From: Sequoia sempervirens
Lineage: Eukaryota > Streptophyta > Pinopsida > Cupressales > Cupressaceae
Reading direction: 5' to 3'
Assembly (NCBI GenBank): GCA_007258455.2
Contig: VDFB02000002.1
Coordinates: forward strand, 725,283 to 789,282
DNA length: 64,000 bases
Under the pieces are notes generated by a model that did no database searches, was not told the DNA's origin, and was given only the letters and a program-made list of their open reading frames with translations. Below, piece after piece: positions 47,547 through 58,812 of the stretch (its first letter is position 1; each line of letters begins with the position of its first letter). The position numbers and the translations under genes were made by a program.

Positions 47547-48438
47547 TTGGGCCTCAAATTCATTTGTAAGAGTTAGACATAGTTGAGATAGTTAGAATTG
47601 AGAAAGATTTAGGATTTTCTAAGAGAAAGTGGTGTAACATTATGAACACATGAATTGTTGCAAATCTGGGTGGATTAAAAAAAAAGACATTGTGCTTTGG
47701 TGTTCTTTCCCTTGTTATTCACTTTTGTATTGTTCTTTTTTTCTAGATCTTTAAAAATTACTTTGATATGATTGTTGCATGTTATATTTTAGGTTTATAT
47801 GTGATGCAATTGTGTCGATGATTCAATGTTTGAAGTGTTTGAGAAATCCTTGGTCCATAATTTTGGCTACTTGTTGATTGCAAGTTGACATGTAAAGTTA
47901 TCCTGGGCCTATATCTTGTGTATTGAGTTCAATTGTGGGTATTTATTCATTTCAATTATAAAATAAGGTTGATTTGTGTGAATGCTTCATCATCTGAAAA
48001 TCTTGATCCCTTAGGAGATATCACTATTTATGTAAGATTGTAGGTTTAATCTGGGTTTAGCAGGAATTGGTTTTGGAAGGATTGGTCCACTTTGAGTGTT
48101 TGATTGTTTGCACAATTGATATTACATTTTAGTTTTAGAAATATCTCTCAACCCTTCTCTTTCTTGATCTTTCTTTTAAATATGAGTTAGTTTAGGATTA
48201 CAAAAGCATCCATATATTGCAATATCTAATGAATTTGAAGCTTCCAATATTTGTTTTGTAAGGCTCCTTGTGATTACCAACAATTTCAAATTATCACTGA
48301 GTTTTTTATTGCATTGTCATGACCTAACATTAGAGACCTTAGGGTTATCTCTTGAGGCTTGTTGATAGAGATTTACCTTTCAAGAGAGATAGGATATTAC
48401 ATTTTTTCTGAGTTGTTGTGTAGAAAACACCATCAACA

Positions 48439-48443
48439 AGTTT
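48439..48443. repeat. Target-site duplication of GX, right copy (agttt)
   Basis: Differs by one base from 'ggttt' at 25802. The next two bases, 'ca', complete the G1 5' LTR. Confidence 0.7.
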
Positions 48444-48445
48444 CA

Positions 48446-48462
48446 TTTTGGTGAACCTAGCA
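48446..48462 (+). other. G1 primer-binding-like site
   Basis: 'ttttggtgaacctagca' directly follows the end of the G1 5' LTR, as expected of a primer site. tRNA not assigned. Confidence 0.5.
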
Positions 48463-49184
48463 TTTCAAACAATTTTTGTTTCATTTGGAGTGAATCCTAG
48501 ACTTGGATCTTGCTTAGATTAGATTTACATTAGGTCTTACATTAGTTAATTAGCATCAAGGGTTTCAAAATCCTACATTAGTGAAAGTACATATAGGTTG
48601 CATTTTTGCATCTTAGATCATTTAATTTCACTAAAATCTTGCATTTACAAATAGTTAAAACAACATACAAGTTATAAACCTTAGAAAAAAATCTTAATTT
48701 TTTGAAATGGGTGCAAAATTCCTAATCTACGACTCATACGCCCCTCTAGGAAATTTAGTCCTAGTATAGGTTAGTTTTCCTACTTTCTAGGAATTATGTG
48801 TTGTGTATTTTTTAGCATTTGACCCTTCCAAAAACCTTGAATAGGACTCATATGCCCCTTTGGAAAAAATATTCCTCTAGATTAGACCTGAAACTACCTT
48901 TTGAAACATTTAAAATATCATTTATGGGTTTCTATTTGCTACTGTTAGTTGTCTATTTCATTTTGTCAAGTTTCGACTTTGTTCATTTCATTACATCTAG
49001 CTTAATTTTCTTCACCGATTCCATTCCTAAAATTAAAAATGGCATTTACAACACTTCATTTTCATATTGGTATATAGAATATTAATCAATTATGATGTTC
49101 TAAATTTGAAAATTGCATTCTCCTTTAGTATGTTTGATCTATGATCACTATTGCATTTCAAGTTTGTAAGACAATCATTACATC
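48463..49184. other. G1 leader region
   Basis: No supported ORF. Two more copies of the motif 'actcatacgcccct' and 'actcatatgcccct' occur at about 48731 and 48846, the same motif that forms stem-loops in the G1 LTRs. Confidence 0.45.
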
Positions 49185-50340
49185 ATGTTTTCATTGCAAG
49201 AATCTACAGTTATCATACTTCATGTTCTATTTCTAGATCTTGTTAAGTACTTTAGAAAAAAAAAAATATGTGCATATGATTATGAACTCGTATCCCCTCT
49301 CTTTTTGTTCATCATTGATCTCTCTCCTAGTATCCCTTCTATGAGTGATATTACTCTAGTGAAAGAGAATACAACCTTGGGTGATCATAACAATCATATT
49401 CATTCTTCTCCTAATATCTCTCCTAGTTGTGAAGAAGATATTTTGGTTTTAGAAGAACCAGCCAATGAGAGTTTCAAGAACACTAGATGTTTCTCTCCTC
49501 CTACCTCTCTTCTTGGGCAAGACATTATTGAACAAGAGGACAAAACCATAAGTAATCATGTTAATCACATAACATAATAAGAAACTATTGAAACCTACCT
49601 ACATAACCCTTCAACTAATCTGCATTCATCTCCTAACATCTTCCCCTCTTCTGAAAATGTTGTAAATGATGAGGATATCTTGGTGTTAGATAATCAAATC
49701 TTTAAGATCTATGACAACCCTCTTTATGTTTCATCCCTTACCTATCCTATTTTGGAAGATATTATGGGACAAAGGAATGAAATTATGAACAATCATAACA
49801 ATCACACTTTTTCTTCTCCTAGTATCTCTCCTAGTTGTGAAGAAGATACTTTTTTGTTAGAAAATCCAATCAATTAAAGTCATGAAAATATTAGTTACCC
49901 CTTTTACTCTAGGGAAAACCTTATTGAACAAGAAAATTCAACCATTGATAACTCCCTTACTTGTGATGAAGTCATTTTAGAAGAACCAACCTTTGAATTT
50001 CATGAACATCTAGTTTGTAGTTCTCCTAAAAAATCTCCTCCTAGGGAGGATATCATGGTGAAAATAAAAGTGAACATTGACACATGTTTTTCAAACACTA
50101 GTATTGAGGCTTCCTTAGATGGAGATGATGAAGTGACATTAAACTCCTCTTCACTAAGAGATCATGAAAACAAGAATACATTTATTGAAGCTATGATGGC
50201 ACAAATTGGATCGCCTTTAACTAGTGAGCTTCCTAAGTCACATCCCATTACTAAACCACATAACAAGAAAATAAGGGATCTCTTGAAATCTATAATGCAA
50301 TTTTATAGTAACAATGTTTCACAATGATTGACTTATAATC
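49185..50340 (+). pseudogene. G1 acidic, repeat-bearing ORF in the gag position
   Basis: Open parts at 49185-49577, 49680-49877 and 50055-50327 are in the same composition, rich in Asn, Ser, Glu and Asp. An internal unit recurs: HNNHIHSSPNISPSCEED near 49390 and HNNHTFSSPSISPSCEED near 49793, with a weaker copy near 49625. The C-terminal part reads IEAMMAQIGSPL and PHNKKIRDLLKSIM. There is no capsid motif. Its place resembles that of the acidic ORF of N1. Family unknown. Confidence 0.5.
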
Positions 50341-50379
50341 CAACTTCTCAAACATGTAGGCAACCACAAACCACTCCCA

Positions 50380-50802
50380 CTTCATTACCATTTCCTCGAC
50401 ATATTTTTACTAGTGCTCCTCATTTTCCTTTACATAATTTAGTTGAATACGTTAAAAATACTTCCACAAATATATCCATATGGCATCTTGTTCAATCATA
50501 ACTTACATATAATTGGTTATTTTGAGAAATGTTACAAATAAAGGGGGAGGAGATCCAATCTTATATAAAAATGAATGATGTAGCATCCTCCTTTGACTTT
50601 ATGCAAGTTGCACGGTTAAAAATTACATTCCCTAAACATGAATTACCCTCACTTGAGATTTAAAACAAAAATGAAGCCTTGATGATAAAGGTGATCATTA
50701 ATGAAACCATAGATAGACACACTCTCATAAAAAATTGAGTAGGCCTTAATGTTTGTAGCATTGATCTCCTAGATAAAATTGGTGTGGAAAAGAGGTTTAT
50801 TT
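50380..50802 (+). pseudogene. G1 pre-protease and protease, N-terminal part
   Basis: Contains HNLVEYVKNTSTNISIWHL (50435), the segment before the protease in Tat-like elements, then EALMIKVIINETIDRHTLIK (50672) and VGLNVCSIDLLDKIGVEK (50740). The catalytic turn, normally 'DDGAGLN', is degraded here (KN, stop, VGLN). The domain is cut at 50802 by COP1 and resumes at 57804. Confidence 0.75.
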
Positions 50803-52011
50803 TGTTCGAAAAACAAGGACAGACAATTGAGAGGGGGGGTGAATTAGTTGTCACAAAATATTAAAATTTTCAAACTTAACTTAATCTCAAATATGATGGA
50901 TAAGAAATTAACCATAAGCAATTAACACATCAGAGAGATAGAGAACACCAAGAATTTTTTACGTGGAAACCCTATTATGGGAAAAAATACAGTGGATGTT
51001 AGTCCACAATATTATACCCTAACAAAAGTATAATGAAAACAATAAAGGGGAATGAACATGTATTCAGGAACACTACCTAGAACTCACTTCCCAACAAAAC
51101 AGAATAAGATTAAAATCCATAGGGTACGAACTAAAAAAATAAATTCTACACAAACCTGATCACAATTCCAATTAAGCACATAAAACTTCTTCACTTTTTA
51201 ATCAAACTACTTCACACTCTACTCTAAAATTGAATGATATTCACACATACACACATAGGAGCACACACAATACAGGAAGCACACATTACATTGATGAAAC
51301 AATCGCTCTTTTATATCCACTACATGAGATTTCATCAACAATTTAGTTGGCTAGGAAAATAAAATATATTTGCAATGTCAGTCAAAATTTACAAATAAAT
51401 TTTCAATGTGGATCTAAACATCGTTAGCCAAAAAAATGATGCAACCCAAAACAATATTCACAAGCATGCTGAACATTCAAATTTAACTTTTCAATGATCC
51501 ACAACACATTACGACCATCATGTCAGCAAAGAACATGAAAACCTAAATGTGCACAAGAAAAATATTTGACCATGAGCACACCGATCAATGTTGAAGTACT
51601 ACAAAGATAGATAATGATCTAGAGACATCCAAAAAACATCAAGAAACAACAGAGAAATATCCACAATAACTAAGATTACCAAAATCACATAAACTTCACT
51701 CAGGAACACTGACAAATAGCATAGAAATACTATCATACCACAACATGATCAACTCTATATGCAGACCTCAAAAACTTCTGATAAATGATCTAGATACTTA
51801 AAAAAATAAACCCTTCAATCCATAGCAACTGATATTCAACGTATAGAACAAGACACCTTCATTACTTGCACAGTTCCAATAGGAACTTGAAACACTTTCT
51901 TTTACAATTTTCTCAATATCCTTGACATATACAACTTCTGATACACCAACAGATAATAGTGTTTACATAATTGACAACCACATATCAGCAACACATCCAC
52001 AACATCCAAAA
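50803..52011 (-). repeat. COP1 3' LTR
   Basis: Collinear with 56545-57803 but about 50 bp shorter. On the plus strand it runs from TGTTCGAAAAAC to ACATCCAAAA. Confidence 0.85.
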
Positions 52012-52030
52012 ATATCCCCCTTTGGCATTG
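52012..52030 (-). other. COP1 polypurine tract
   Basis: On the minus strand 'ccaaagggggatat' directly precedes the 3' LTR, as required for plus-strand DNA priming. Confidence 0.75.
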
Positions 52031-52354
52031 ATGGAAACACATGATGTAAAAAATACCATCAACACAACATACTTGCTTTCCCTTTGGTTCTAACTCTTCT
52101 CCTCAATTTCTCTTCTCCCCTTAAAATGATTTTTAGGATTTTTCACATAGCACTTCTCCCCCTTTGACATCAATGGAAAAGGTAACCATGACCTTTCCAT
52201 ATACATGCTTTGAACCACATATCTGCACATATGACTACTCCCCCTAAGTAGCAATCACAAAAACATCAATTTGGATTAGAATATAGCAATGTAGCTCATT
52301 GATTGATGCAAATAAATGCATCTTTTAGTTCTTATCAGGAGGGGTAATTACCCC
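52031..52354 (-). other. COP1 3' untranslated region
   Basis: Non-coding. Shares blocks with the truncated copia at 23870-24065 (for example 'ccattgatgtcaaagggggag'), showing that the two families are related. Confidence 0.55.
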
Positions 52355-52890
52355 TCAGATTCCTCTAAGATACTCAAAAGTAACCTTTGGCAACAACCTA
52401 GTAAATATATATGTAATTTGTTCTTTGGTAGGCACATACTCCAATCTGACTTCTTTCTCATTCACTTTCTCCCTCAAGAAGTGAAACTTGATTGATATAT
52501 GTTTAGTCTTGGAGTGTAGCACCAGATTCTTTGAAATATTTATTCCACTTGAATTTTCATTGTATATGGAAATAGGCTCTTCATATATCACCCTGATATC
52601 TTTCAACATTTGTTTCATCCATATCACTTGAGTACAATTATTTGAAGCAACAATATATTCCACTTCAGCAGTAGATAGAGAAATGGAATTCTACTTTTTT
52701 CTCAACCATGACACTAGCTTCTTCCCTAGGAAGAAAGCACCACAACTAGTAATTTTCCCGTCATCTACATCTCCAACCCAATTTGCATCAGTATATGCGC
52801 TCAAAGTGAGATCATTATCCTTTGGATACCAGAGTCTAAAGTCAACTATTCCTTTCAGATATCTAAATATTCTCTTAACAACAGTCACAT
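52355..52890 (-). pseudogene. COP1 RNase H
   Basis: Reads VVKRIFRYLKGIVDFRLWYP, then LSAYTDANWVGDVDDGKITS (with the D-A-N-W signature) and GAFFLGKKLVSW, then a stop, MEYIVASNNCTQVIWMKQML and SKTKHISIKFHFLREKV, ending YLRGI. This is the complete copia RNase H chain, with one frameshift near 52680. The 3' part is open for 102 codons. Confidence 0.88.
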
Positions 52891-53760
52891 GTGATTCTTT
52901 TGGATTAGCCTACAATCTAGCAACCATACATACAACATTCAAAATATCTAGTCTAGTCTGGGTTAAATAGAGCAATCCACCAATCATTGACCTATATCTA
53001 GTTTGATTCACCTTAGGAGAATCATCATTATGTTCTAACTTCCATCCAATCACCTTGGGAGTGCCAACAAGATTTGATTCGTCCATCCTAAATTTCTTTA
53101 GTAGCTCTCTCACATATTTGGATTGAGATATGAAAATTCCCTTGTCTAATTTGGTAACTTGCAATCCCAGAAAGAACTTCATCTCCCTAATCATACTCAT
53201 CTCAAATTAACTCTTCATCTCATCAACAAACCTTATACATAGATTTTCATCTCCTCCAAAAATGATGTCATCAAAAAAGACTTCTATAATTAACTCTTTA
53301 TCATGATCCAATTTGAAATATAAGTTGCTATTAGTAGTACCTTTAGTGAATCCAAGCTTCAGTAAGTATTTTTCCAATCTAGCATACTAGGCTCTGGGGG
53401 CTTGCTTAAGTCCATATAGAGCTTTCTTCAAGACGAAAACCATATCTTCCTTGTTAGTTAGCTAAAATACATCTGGTTGTTCAATGTATACTTCTTCTAT
53501 TTCTCCATTCAAAAATGTTGACTTCACATCTATTTTATAGACTTTATAGTTGTTGTATGTAGCATAAGCAAGAAATAATCTAACAACTTTGATTCTGGAA
53601 ATAGGGGAAAAAATTTCTTCAAAATCAACACCTTCCATCTGAGAGTACCCTTTACATACCAGTCTCACCTTATTCCAGACCACTTCACCTTGTTCATTCA
53701 ACTTGTTCTGAAACACCCATTTAGTACCCATCACAAATTTGTCTTTAGGTCTAGGAACTA
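52891..53760 (-). pseudogene. COP1 reverse transcriptase
   Basis: Begins GTKWVFQNKLNEQGEVVWNK (53730), then RLVCKGYSQMEGVDFEEIFS and YKIDVKSTFLNGEIEEVYIE. The catalytic box near 53265 reads VFFDDIIFGG; the usual YVDD is FFDD. The end contains MKFFLGLQVTKLDKGIFISQ (53180). One stop and frameshift cluster lies at 53200-53460. The motif set is unmistakable. Confidence 0.9.
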
Positions 53761-55020
53761 GTGTCCATGTGTCATTATTTTAAATTTGTATTAGCTCTTC
53801 CTTCATAGCTTCCATCCAGTGTTCATCTTGGTAGGCTTCAATGATATTTTAAGGTTCAATCTTGGAAATTAGGCAATACTCTTCTGCAATATTTCTTCTA
53901 GTTTGCACTTCTTTATTCATATCTCTTATAATTTGACTTTGAGAATGATTTAGCTTTACATACCTTGGAGTTTTGGGACTTTTGTGCGATCTTTTGATTC
54001 TTTTGTTCTTTCTTATGTACTTGCACTTGTTTGTGCTTCCTAATTTACTTGATTTACAAGAATGAATTGAGGTTGCTTTACCAGAACATATGGAATAATT
54101 TGAATTTGATTTGGTGTTTGAACATTTTTCCCTTTGTTTGTATTGTTTTCATCTAAATCATATCCACAATATTTGGATGATTTAGTAGAATCCTCATGAA
54201 CTCTAACATTTTCACTCTCAACCATCTTTCTCAGTCTTCTGTTATAGCATCGGTAGGCCTTTCTTTTAGTAAACTAACCTAAAAAGATTCCTTCATCACT
54301 TCTTGCATAAAACTTTCCTATATCATCATCTCTCTTGATATAAAATTTTCTTCCAAATATCTTGAAATATTTAAGAGTATGCTTATAACTAAACCATAGC
54401 TCAAAAGGGGTCTTACCAGAATTACCATTAACATTTTCCTAGTTTAAAGTATACATAGCAGTGGTTACAACTTCACTCCAATAGATCTGGGGCACATTTC
54501 CTTCTATCATCATTGTTCTAGCAACATCCAAAATTCTTCTATTCTTTCTTTCTACAACTCCATTCTATTGAGGGCTTCGAGGAGCAAATAATTGTCTTCT
54601 GATTCCATGTTCTTAAAAAAAAGAGTTGAACTCCCTATAGGTGAACTCACCAACTCTTTTAGATCTCAGACACTCGACTTTTAGACCTTTCTCATTCTCT
54701 AGGTACCATAGCCTTGAAACTTTTGAACTTTTCCAGTGCTTCACATTTTTCTCTTCAGAAGGAAACCCATATCATTCTAGAGTAATCATCAATAATCAAC
54801 ATAAAGTACCTTTCTTCATGAATACTTCTGACTCTAGAGGGACCATAAAGGTCAGTATGCAACAGCTTTAGCAAATCATTTGAATGAAATTGTTTGATCC
54901 AAAAGGAGACTCTAGTCTATTCACCCATCTAACACTCCTTACAAATTGTGTTAGTAGGCTTCACTAACTTAGGTAGATCTCTTTGTACTTGAATGGAACT
55001 TACCTTAACAATGCTATAAA
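53761..55020 (-). pseudogene. COP1 integrase
   Basis: Reads TNTICKECQMGE-type zinc region near 54940, KLLHTDLYGPSRV near 54870 (first Asp), ERYFMLIIDDYSRMIWVSF near 54800 (second Asp) and NGVVERKNRRILDVA near 54545 (Glu). Then KTPFELWFSYKHTLKYFKIF (54410) and the linker with RKMVESENVRVHED (54220). The D-D-E acids are kept, with several stops in between. The segment 53761-54040 is a linker without a domain. Confidence 0.82.
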
Positions 55021-55445
55021 AATTTACATGACACACAACCTCCTATTCCACAACAAGCTTTCATCTACTTGAGCAATTAAATAACTCCCACTAGCAATAT
55101 TCAAGTGAAAAATATTACCTTTTTTTTTTCTACCTGTAGCAATCATATTGCCAAAAATTCCATGTATCTTGCATCTTCCATGTTTGAATTGTAGATCATA
55201 GCCTTTTTTCACCATCTGTCCAATACTCAAAAGATTGTGCTTTAGGCCTTCAACATAAAGAACATCATCGGTGTTATCCTTACCACCAAGGAAAATAGAA
55301 CCTCTGCCATGAATCACACTAGTGTTGTTGTCTCCAAATCTTACAACACCACTATCATACTTCTCTATACTTACAAATTTCTTTTTATCACTAGTCATAT
55401 GATGAGACCATCCACTGTCAATAACCCACTCATCCTTTTCTTCAA
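55021..55445 (-). pseudogene. COP1 protease and pre-integrase domain
   Basis: The catalytic loop reads EWVIDSGWSHHMTSDKKKF near 55430, with D-S-G kept and the usual Cys after it replaced by Trp. It continues VRFGDNNTSVIHGRGSIF, then YVEGLKHNLLSIGQMVKKGY, typical of copia protease, and ends with LLWNRRLCVM, the start of the pre-integrase HHCC part. Confidence 0.88.
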
Positions 55446-55521
55446 CTCAAGCTGCAAGATATTTCTCATCTTTAGCAGATTCAATAGCCATGAGACTATT
55501 TTCAACAATAGTAATGAAAAC

Positions 55522-56489
55522 CTATTCATCTTCATTTCCATTATCTTTATCAGACTCATCATTTGTCACTCCTTCAACAAAGTAACATTTCTTTTGGAAT
55601 CTAGACTTGTTAGGCTTAGATATAGGAACTCTTTTAGGACATCTTGATGAAAAATGACCTATTTTACTATAAGAAAAAAATTTAATAGGAAACACTCTAT
55701 ACTTACCTTTTCCTTTGCCTTCTTTCTTTACAATTAGTGCTTCCAATTCTTCTACCTCTCTTTCTTTATCTTCAAGTTGTTTCAGTTCTTCATCACGCTT
55801 GGATATCTTTTTGGAACATTATGCCATACCATATCTTTGCTTGTTACTTCTAGATATAGTAGCCTTGAATACAAATTTAGTCTTCAAAATAGATTCACCA
55901 ATTCACTTAATTATAAGGTAGCAAACTTACCAACCAGCATGTCTCTTGACATCTTTGTTACTGATCTGAACTCTTCAATAGAATGAGCCTTCAATTTGTA
56001 GGAGGGAGGCAAGGATATGAGTATCTTAGCTACAATTTCATCCTCATCCAAAGAACCATTGGCACATGTAATACCCATCACTATTTCATTTACTATTTTC
56101 ATAAAAGAAGTGATATTTTCATCATCACCCATCTTCAAACTCTCATACTTTCCTTTCAAACTCTATAGCTTAGCCATATTCACATGTGCAAATCCTTCAT
56201 ACAAAGTTTCTAGCTTCATCCAAATCACATGAGTTGTCTATAGTCCTACCACAGTTTCCATCTTTGAATCTATCAGAGCACTCACCAAAGCTTCAATAAC
56301 CCTGATATTGTTTTTAGTATCTTTGATCTCATCAGTAGTGGAGGGACCATTCTGAGGAATAACATATGGATCTTTTGTAATATTCTAGTAGGCTTCACCA
56401 ATACACCTTCGGTGGCATTGCATATTGAATTTCCATAGTGAGTAGTTAGTTCCATCAAATCTCAGACTCTCATTCTTGAATGTTGTCAT
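55522..56489 (-). pseudogene. gag: COP1 gag
   Basis: Start at 56489: MTTFKNESLRFDGTNYSLWK, the standard opening of copia Gag. Then LKGKYESLKMGDDENITSFM (56165) and ILISLPPSYKLKAHSIEEF (56030), the UBN2-type capsid. Near 55690 the zinc knuckle reads FFSYSKIGHFSSRCPKR; two of the C-x2-C-x4-H-x4-C cysteines are changed (only His and the last Cys remain). An acidic end (NDESDKDNGNEDE) follows. Stops at 56165 and elsewhere. Confidence 0.88.
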
Positions 56490-56524
56490 CTTGGATCACC
56501 TCAAGCTTTTAGATTTCTTGAGAG

Positions 56525-56544
56525 GAACCTTCTCTAATACCAAT
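56525..56544 (-). other. COP1 primer-binding site
   Basis: On the minus strand 'attggtattagagaagg' next to the 5' LTR, close to TGGTATCAGAGC, the complement of initiator methionine tRNA. Confidence 0.8.
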
Positions 56545-57803
56545 TGTTGGAAAAAAAGGATAGAAAACTGAGAGGAGGGGGGTGAATCAGTTATCAAGAA
56601 ATAATAAAATTTTCAAACTTAAGTTCTTAATCTTAGATTTGATGGATAAGCAATTAAGCATAAGTAATTAACACATCAGAGAGATAGAGAACACCAAGTA
56701 TTTTTTATGTGGAATTCTTGTTAGGGGAAAAACCATGATGGATGTTAGTCAACAATATTATACCCTATTAAAAGTATAATGAAAACAATAAAGGGGAATG
56801 CACATGCATTCAGGCACAATGCCTAGAGCTCACTACTCAATTCTAGAAGGGACTCACTACCCAAAAGTATAGAATAGGATTAAAATTTAGAGGGTACAAA
56901 CTAAGAAAATAGCTTCTACACAAGTCTGATTACAGTTCCAATTAAGCACATAAACTCCTTCACTTTTCACTCAAACTACTTCACACTTAACTCGATCTTC
57001 TTCACACTCTACTCTGTAATTGAATGATATTTGCAAGCACACACATAGGAGCACACACAACACACAAAGAAAAATTTACACTGATGAAAAAATTTGTCTT
57101 ATATATCTGGTACATGAGATTTCATCAACAACTTAGTCAGACAAGAAAATAAAACATATTTGCAATGTTAGCCCAAATTTACAATTATATTTACAATGTG
57201 GATATAAACACCATCAACAAAAACAATTATTCTTGACTCAAAACAATATTCACAAGTGTGCCAAAAATTCAAATTTAACTTTTCAAGGATCCACAACATG
57301 TTACCACCATCATGCCGGCCAAGAACATGAAAACATGAATGTGTGCAAGAAAAATCTTTGACCACGAGCAGACCAATCAATGTTGATGTACTACAAAGAT
57401 AGAGCATGATCTAGGGACATCCAAAAAACATCAAGAAACAATAGAGAAACATCCACAACAAATGAGATTACCAAAATCACACAAAATTCACTTAGGAACA
57501 CTGACAAAGAGCATAGAAATACTTTCAGACCACAACATGGTCAAATCTATATGCGGACCTCAGAAACTTCTGATAGATGATCTAGATACTTTAAAAAATA
57601 AACCCTTTAGTCTACAACAGCTAATATTTAATGTATAGAACAAGACACCTTCATTACTTGCACAGTTCCACTGGGAACCTATAACACTTTCTTTTACAAT
57701 TTTCTCAATATCCTCGACATATACAACCTATGATACACTAAATTCTAATAGTGTTGAAATCAATGAAAACCACATATCAGGAACACATCCACAACATCCA
57801 ACA
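56545..57803 (-). repeat. COP1 5' LTR
   Basis: 1259 bp. On the plus strand from TGTTGGAAAAA to ATCCAACA. A TATA box on the minus strand (TATATAAG) lies at 57098-57105. The antisense ORFs inside it are shadows. Confidence 0.87.
57098..57105 (-). promoter_or_regulatory. TATA box of the COP1 5' LTR
   Basis: TATATAAG on the minus strand within 'ccagatatataagac'. The other LTR has the weaker 'gatataaaag' there. Confidence 0.5.
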
Positions 57804-58071
57804 TATTCAACTTAATGATGTTAGTATTTATGGCTTTGAAAATGTTAATAGGAAACCATTAGGAATGGTCACATTACCTATTGAGATTGGACCTATAGTG
57901 TTTCCTACCCCTATTGATATCATGCTAGGATATCTTTCATACAACCTTCTCCTAGGGAGACCATGGATTAATTCCATGAAAGGAGTCCCCTCTACTCTTC
58001 ATCGTCAGATGAAATTTGAATACAACAATAAGATATATACATTTGAAGCAGATGGACGAAGCTATAAATGA
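57804..58071 (+). pseudogene. G1 protease, C-terminal part
   Basis: The protease resumes directly after COP1: IQLNDVSIYGFENVNRKPLG, then VTLPIEIGPIVFPTPIDIM and YNLLLGRPWINSMKGVPSTL, with the 'LLGRPW' landmark and the 'VPSTLH..MKF' end that are typical of Tat-like Ty3 proteases. It joins in sense to the left part at 50802. Confidence 0.85.
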
Positions 58072-58191
58072 TATGATCACAACACTCCCAACTCCCCTAA
58101 TACTTTTATTTGAAAATCAAAAGTCCAACCTATATAAGTTTATGTTAATTGTCATTGTCTTTCACCTACAACACAACTCTTTAGCAATAAT

Positions 58192-58812
58192 TTGGAGTCA
58201 TTCAATTTTATGCCTCATTTCAATAAAGAATCCAAACCCTCACCCTTAAAGTCCAAAGGTCCATATACAAATGATTCATTTTCAGACACAAATTCTAGTG
58301 ATGATAGGGGTTCATTATATTTTACATCCTCCTTAATGGGAGAGTACAAAGTCTCACAATCTAAACCAAAAAATACTTGTGTCTCATTTGATCAACTTGG
58401 CTATATCATGTCAAAAAAATTACCCCATGGTGGTGATGGGGGCTATTTAACTCCCATCCATCATGAGGGGATGATGCATAATTTTAAGAAACCTAAAAAG
58501 TATTTATGTTTTCATGTAAAATCCAATCCTTCTTAGACACATAAAACCTCTTCATTTGTATTGAAATATTGTTATGGTCTTTGATACAAACTACCTCTGA
58601 AACATGGACACATGAAGAAAACTAATATACCATACTCCTTCAGGAAAGATCTAGGTTTACCACGTTTATCTCCATTTTCATCTAAGGCCTTATCATTCGG
58701 TATGTGTATAACATTTTATGCAAATAAAGTAACATATTGTACTATTGATCAAGAGTGTATCTTGTTGAGACTCTTCCAAGATCGTTTGATATCCCTCCGT
58801 CCAAGAACATGA
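58192..58812 (+). pseudogene. G1 ORF remnant after the protease
   Basis: Open parts at 58192-58536 and 58612-58812 are Ser/Lys-rich (NKESKPSPLKSKGPYTNDSF, LPHGGDGGYLTPIHHEG, IPYSFRKDLGLPRLSPFSS). In autonomous relatives this place would hold the linker to RT, but no RT motif follows. It may be the start of the deleted pol or a private tail. Not otherwise recognised. Confidence 0.4.

Larger units (their letters stand above)
25807..48438 (+). mobile_element. GX: giant Tat-like Ty3 element with ORF-bearing 7.3-7.6-kb LTRs
   Basis: A 22.6-kb unit. Two long direct repeats (25807-33373 and 41157-48438) start TGTTGTGCA and end in CAATA or CAACA, and flank an internal region with a primer-like site, gag, protease, extra RNase H, RT, RNase H and integrase. 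The 5-bp flanks (ggttt/agttt) and exact continuation of the G1 LTR end across the insertion show that it entered as one unit, two bases short of the G1 LTR end. Both LTRs carry the same long ORF. A clear polypurine tract before the 3' LTR is missing, the main weak point. Confidence 0.8.
41157..48438 (+). repeat. GX 3' LTR (7282 bp, holds MITE-3)
   Basis: Begins TGTTGTGCACTTTTCG and ends CATCAACA. Collinear with 25807-33373, apart from MITE-3 and a 278-bp gap near 47080 relative to the 5' LTR. It is followed by 'agttt' and then the last two bases of the G1 LTR. Confidence 0.8.
50803..57803 (-). mobile_element. COP1: Ty1/copia retrotransposon, minus strand
   Basis: A complete though decayed 7001-bp element within the G1 protease. 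LTRs 56545-57803 (5') and 50803-52011 (3'), with TGTTGGA...TTTCCAACA-type ends. Flanks TATTT (left) and TATTC (right) give a 5-bp duplication with one change. Order on the minus strand: gag, protease, integrase, RT, RNase H, which defines Ty1/copia. Primer site and polypurine tract are both present. Confidence 0.9.

Noticed and set aside
25807..48438. Reading the two 7-kb repeats as two independent insertions of one smaller element
   Set aside because: The outer flanks form one target duplication (ggttt/agttt) and the G1 LTR end continues across the whole unit. The inner edges carry a primer-like site and Ty3 pol, not duplicated target DNA.
54641..56232. Plus-strand ORFs in COP1
   Set aside because: They are antisense to the copia integrase and gag, whose motifs are explicit on the minus strand.
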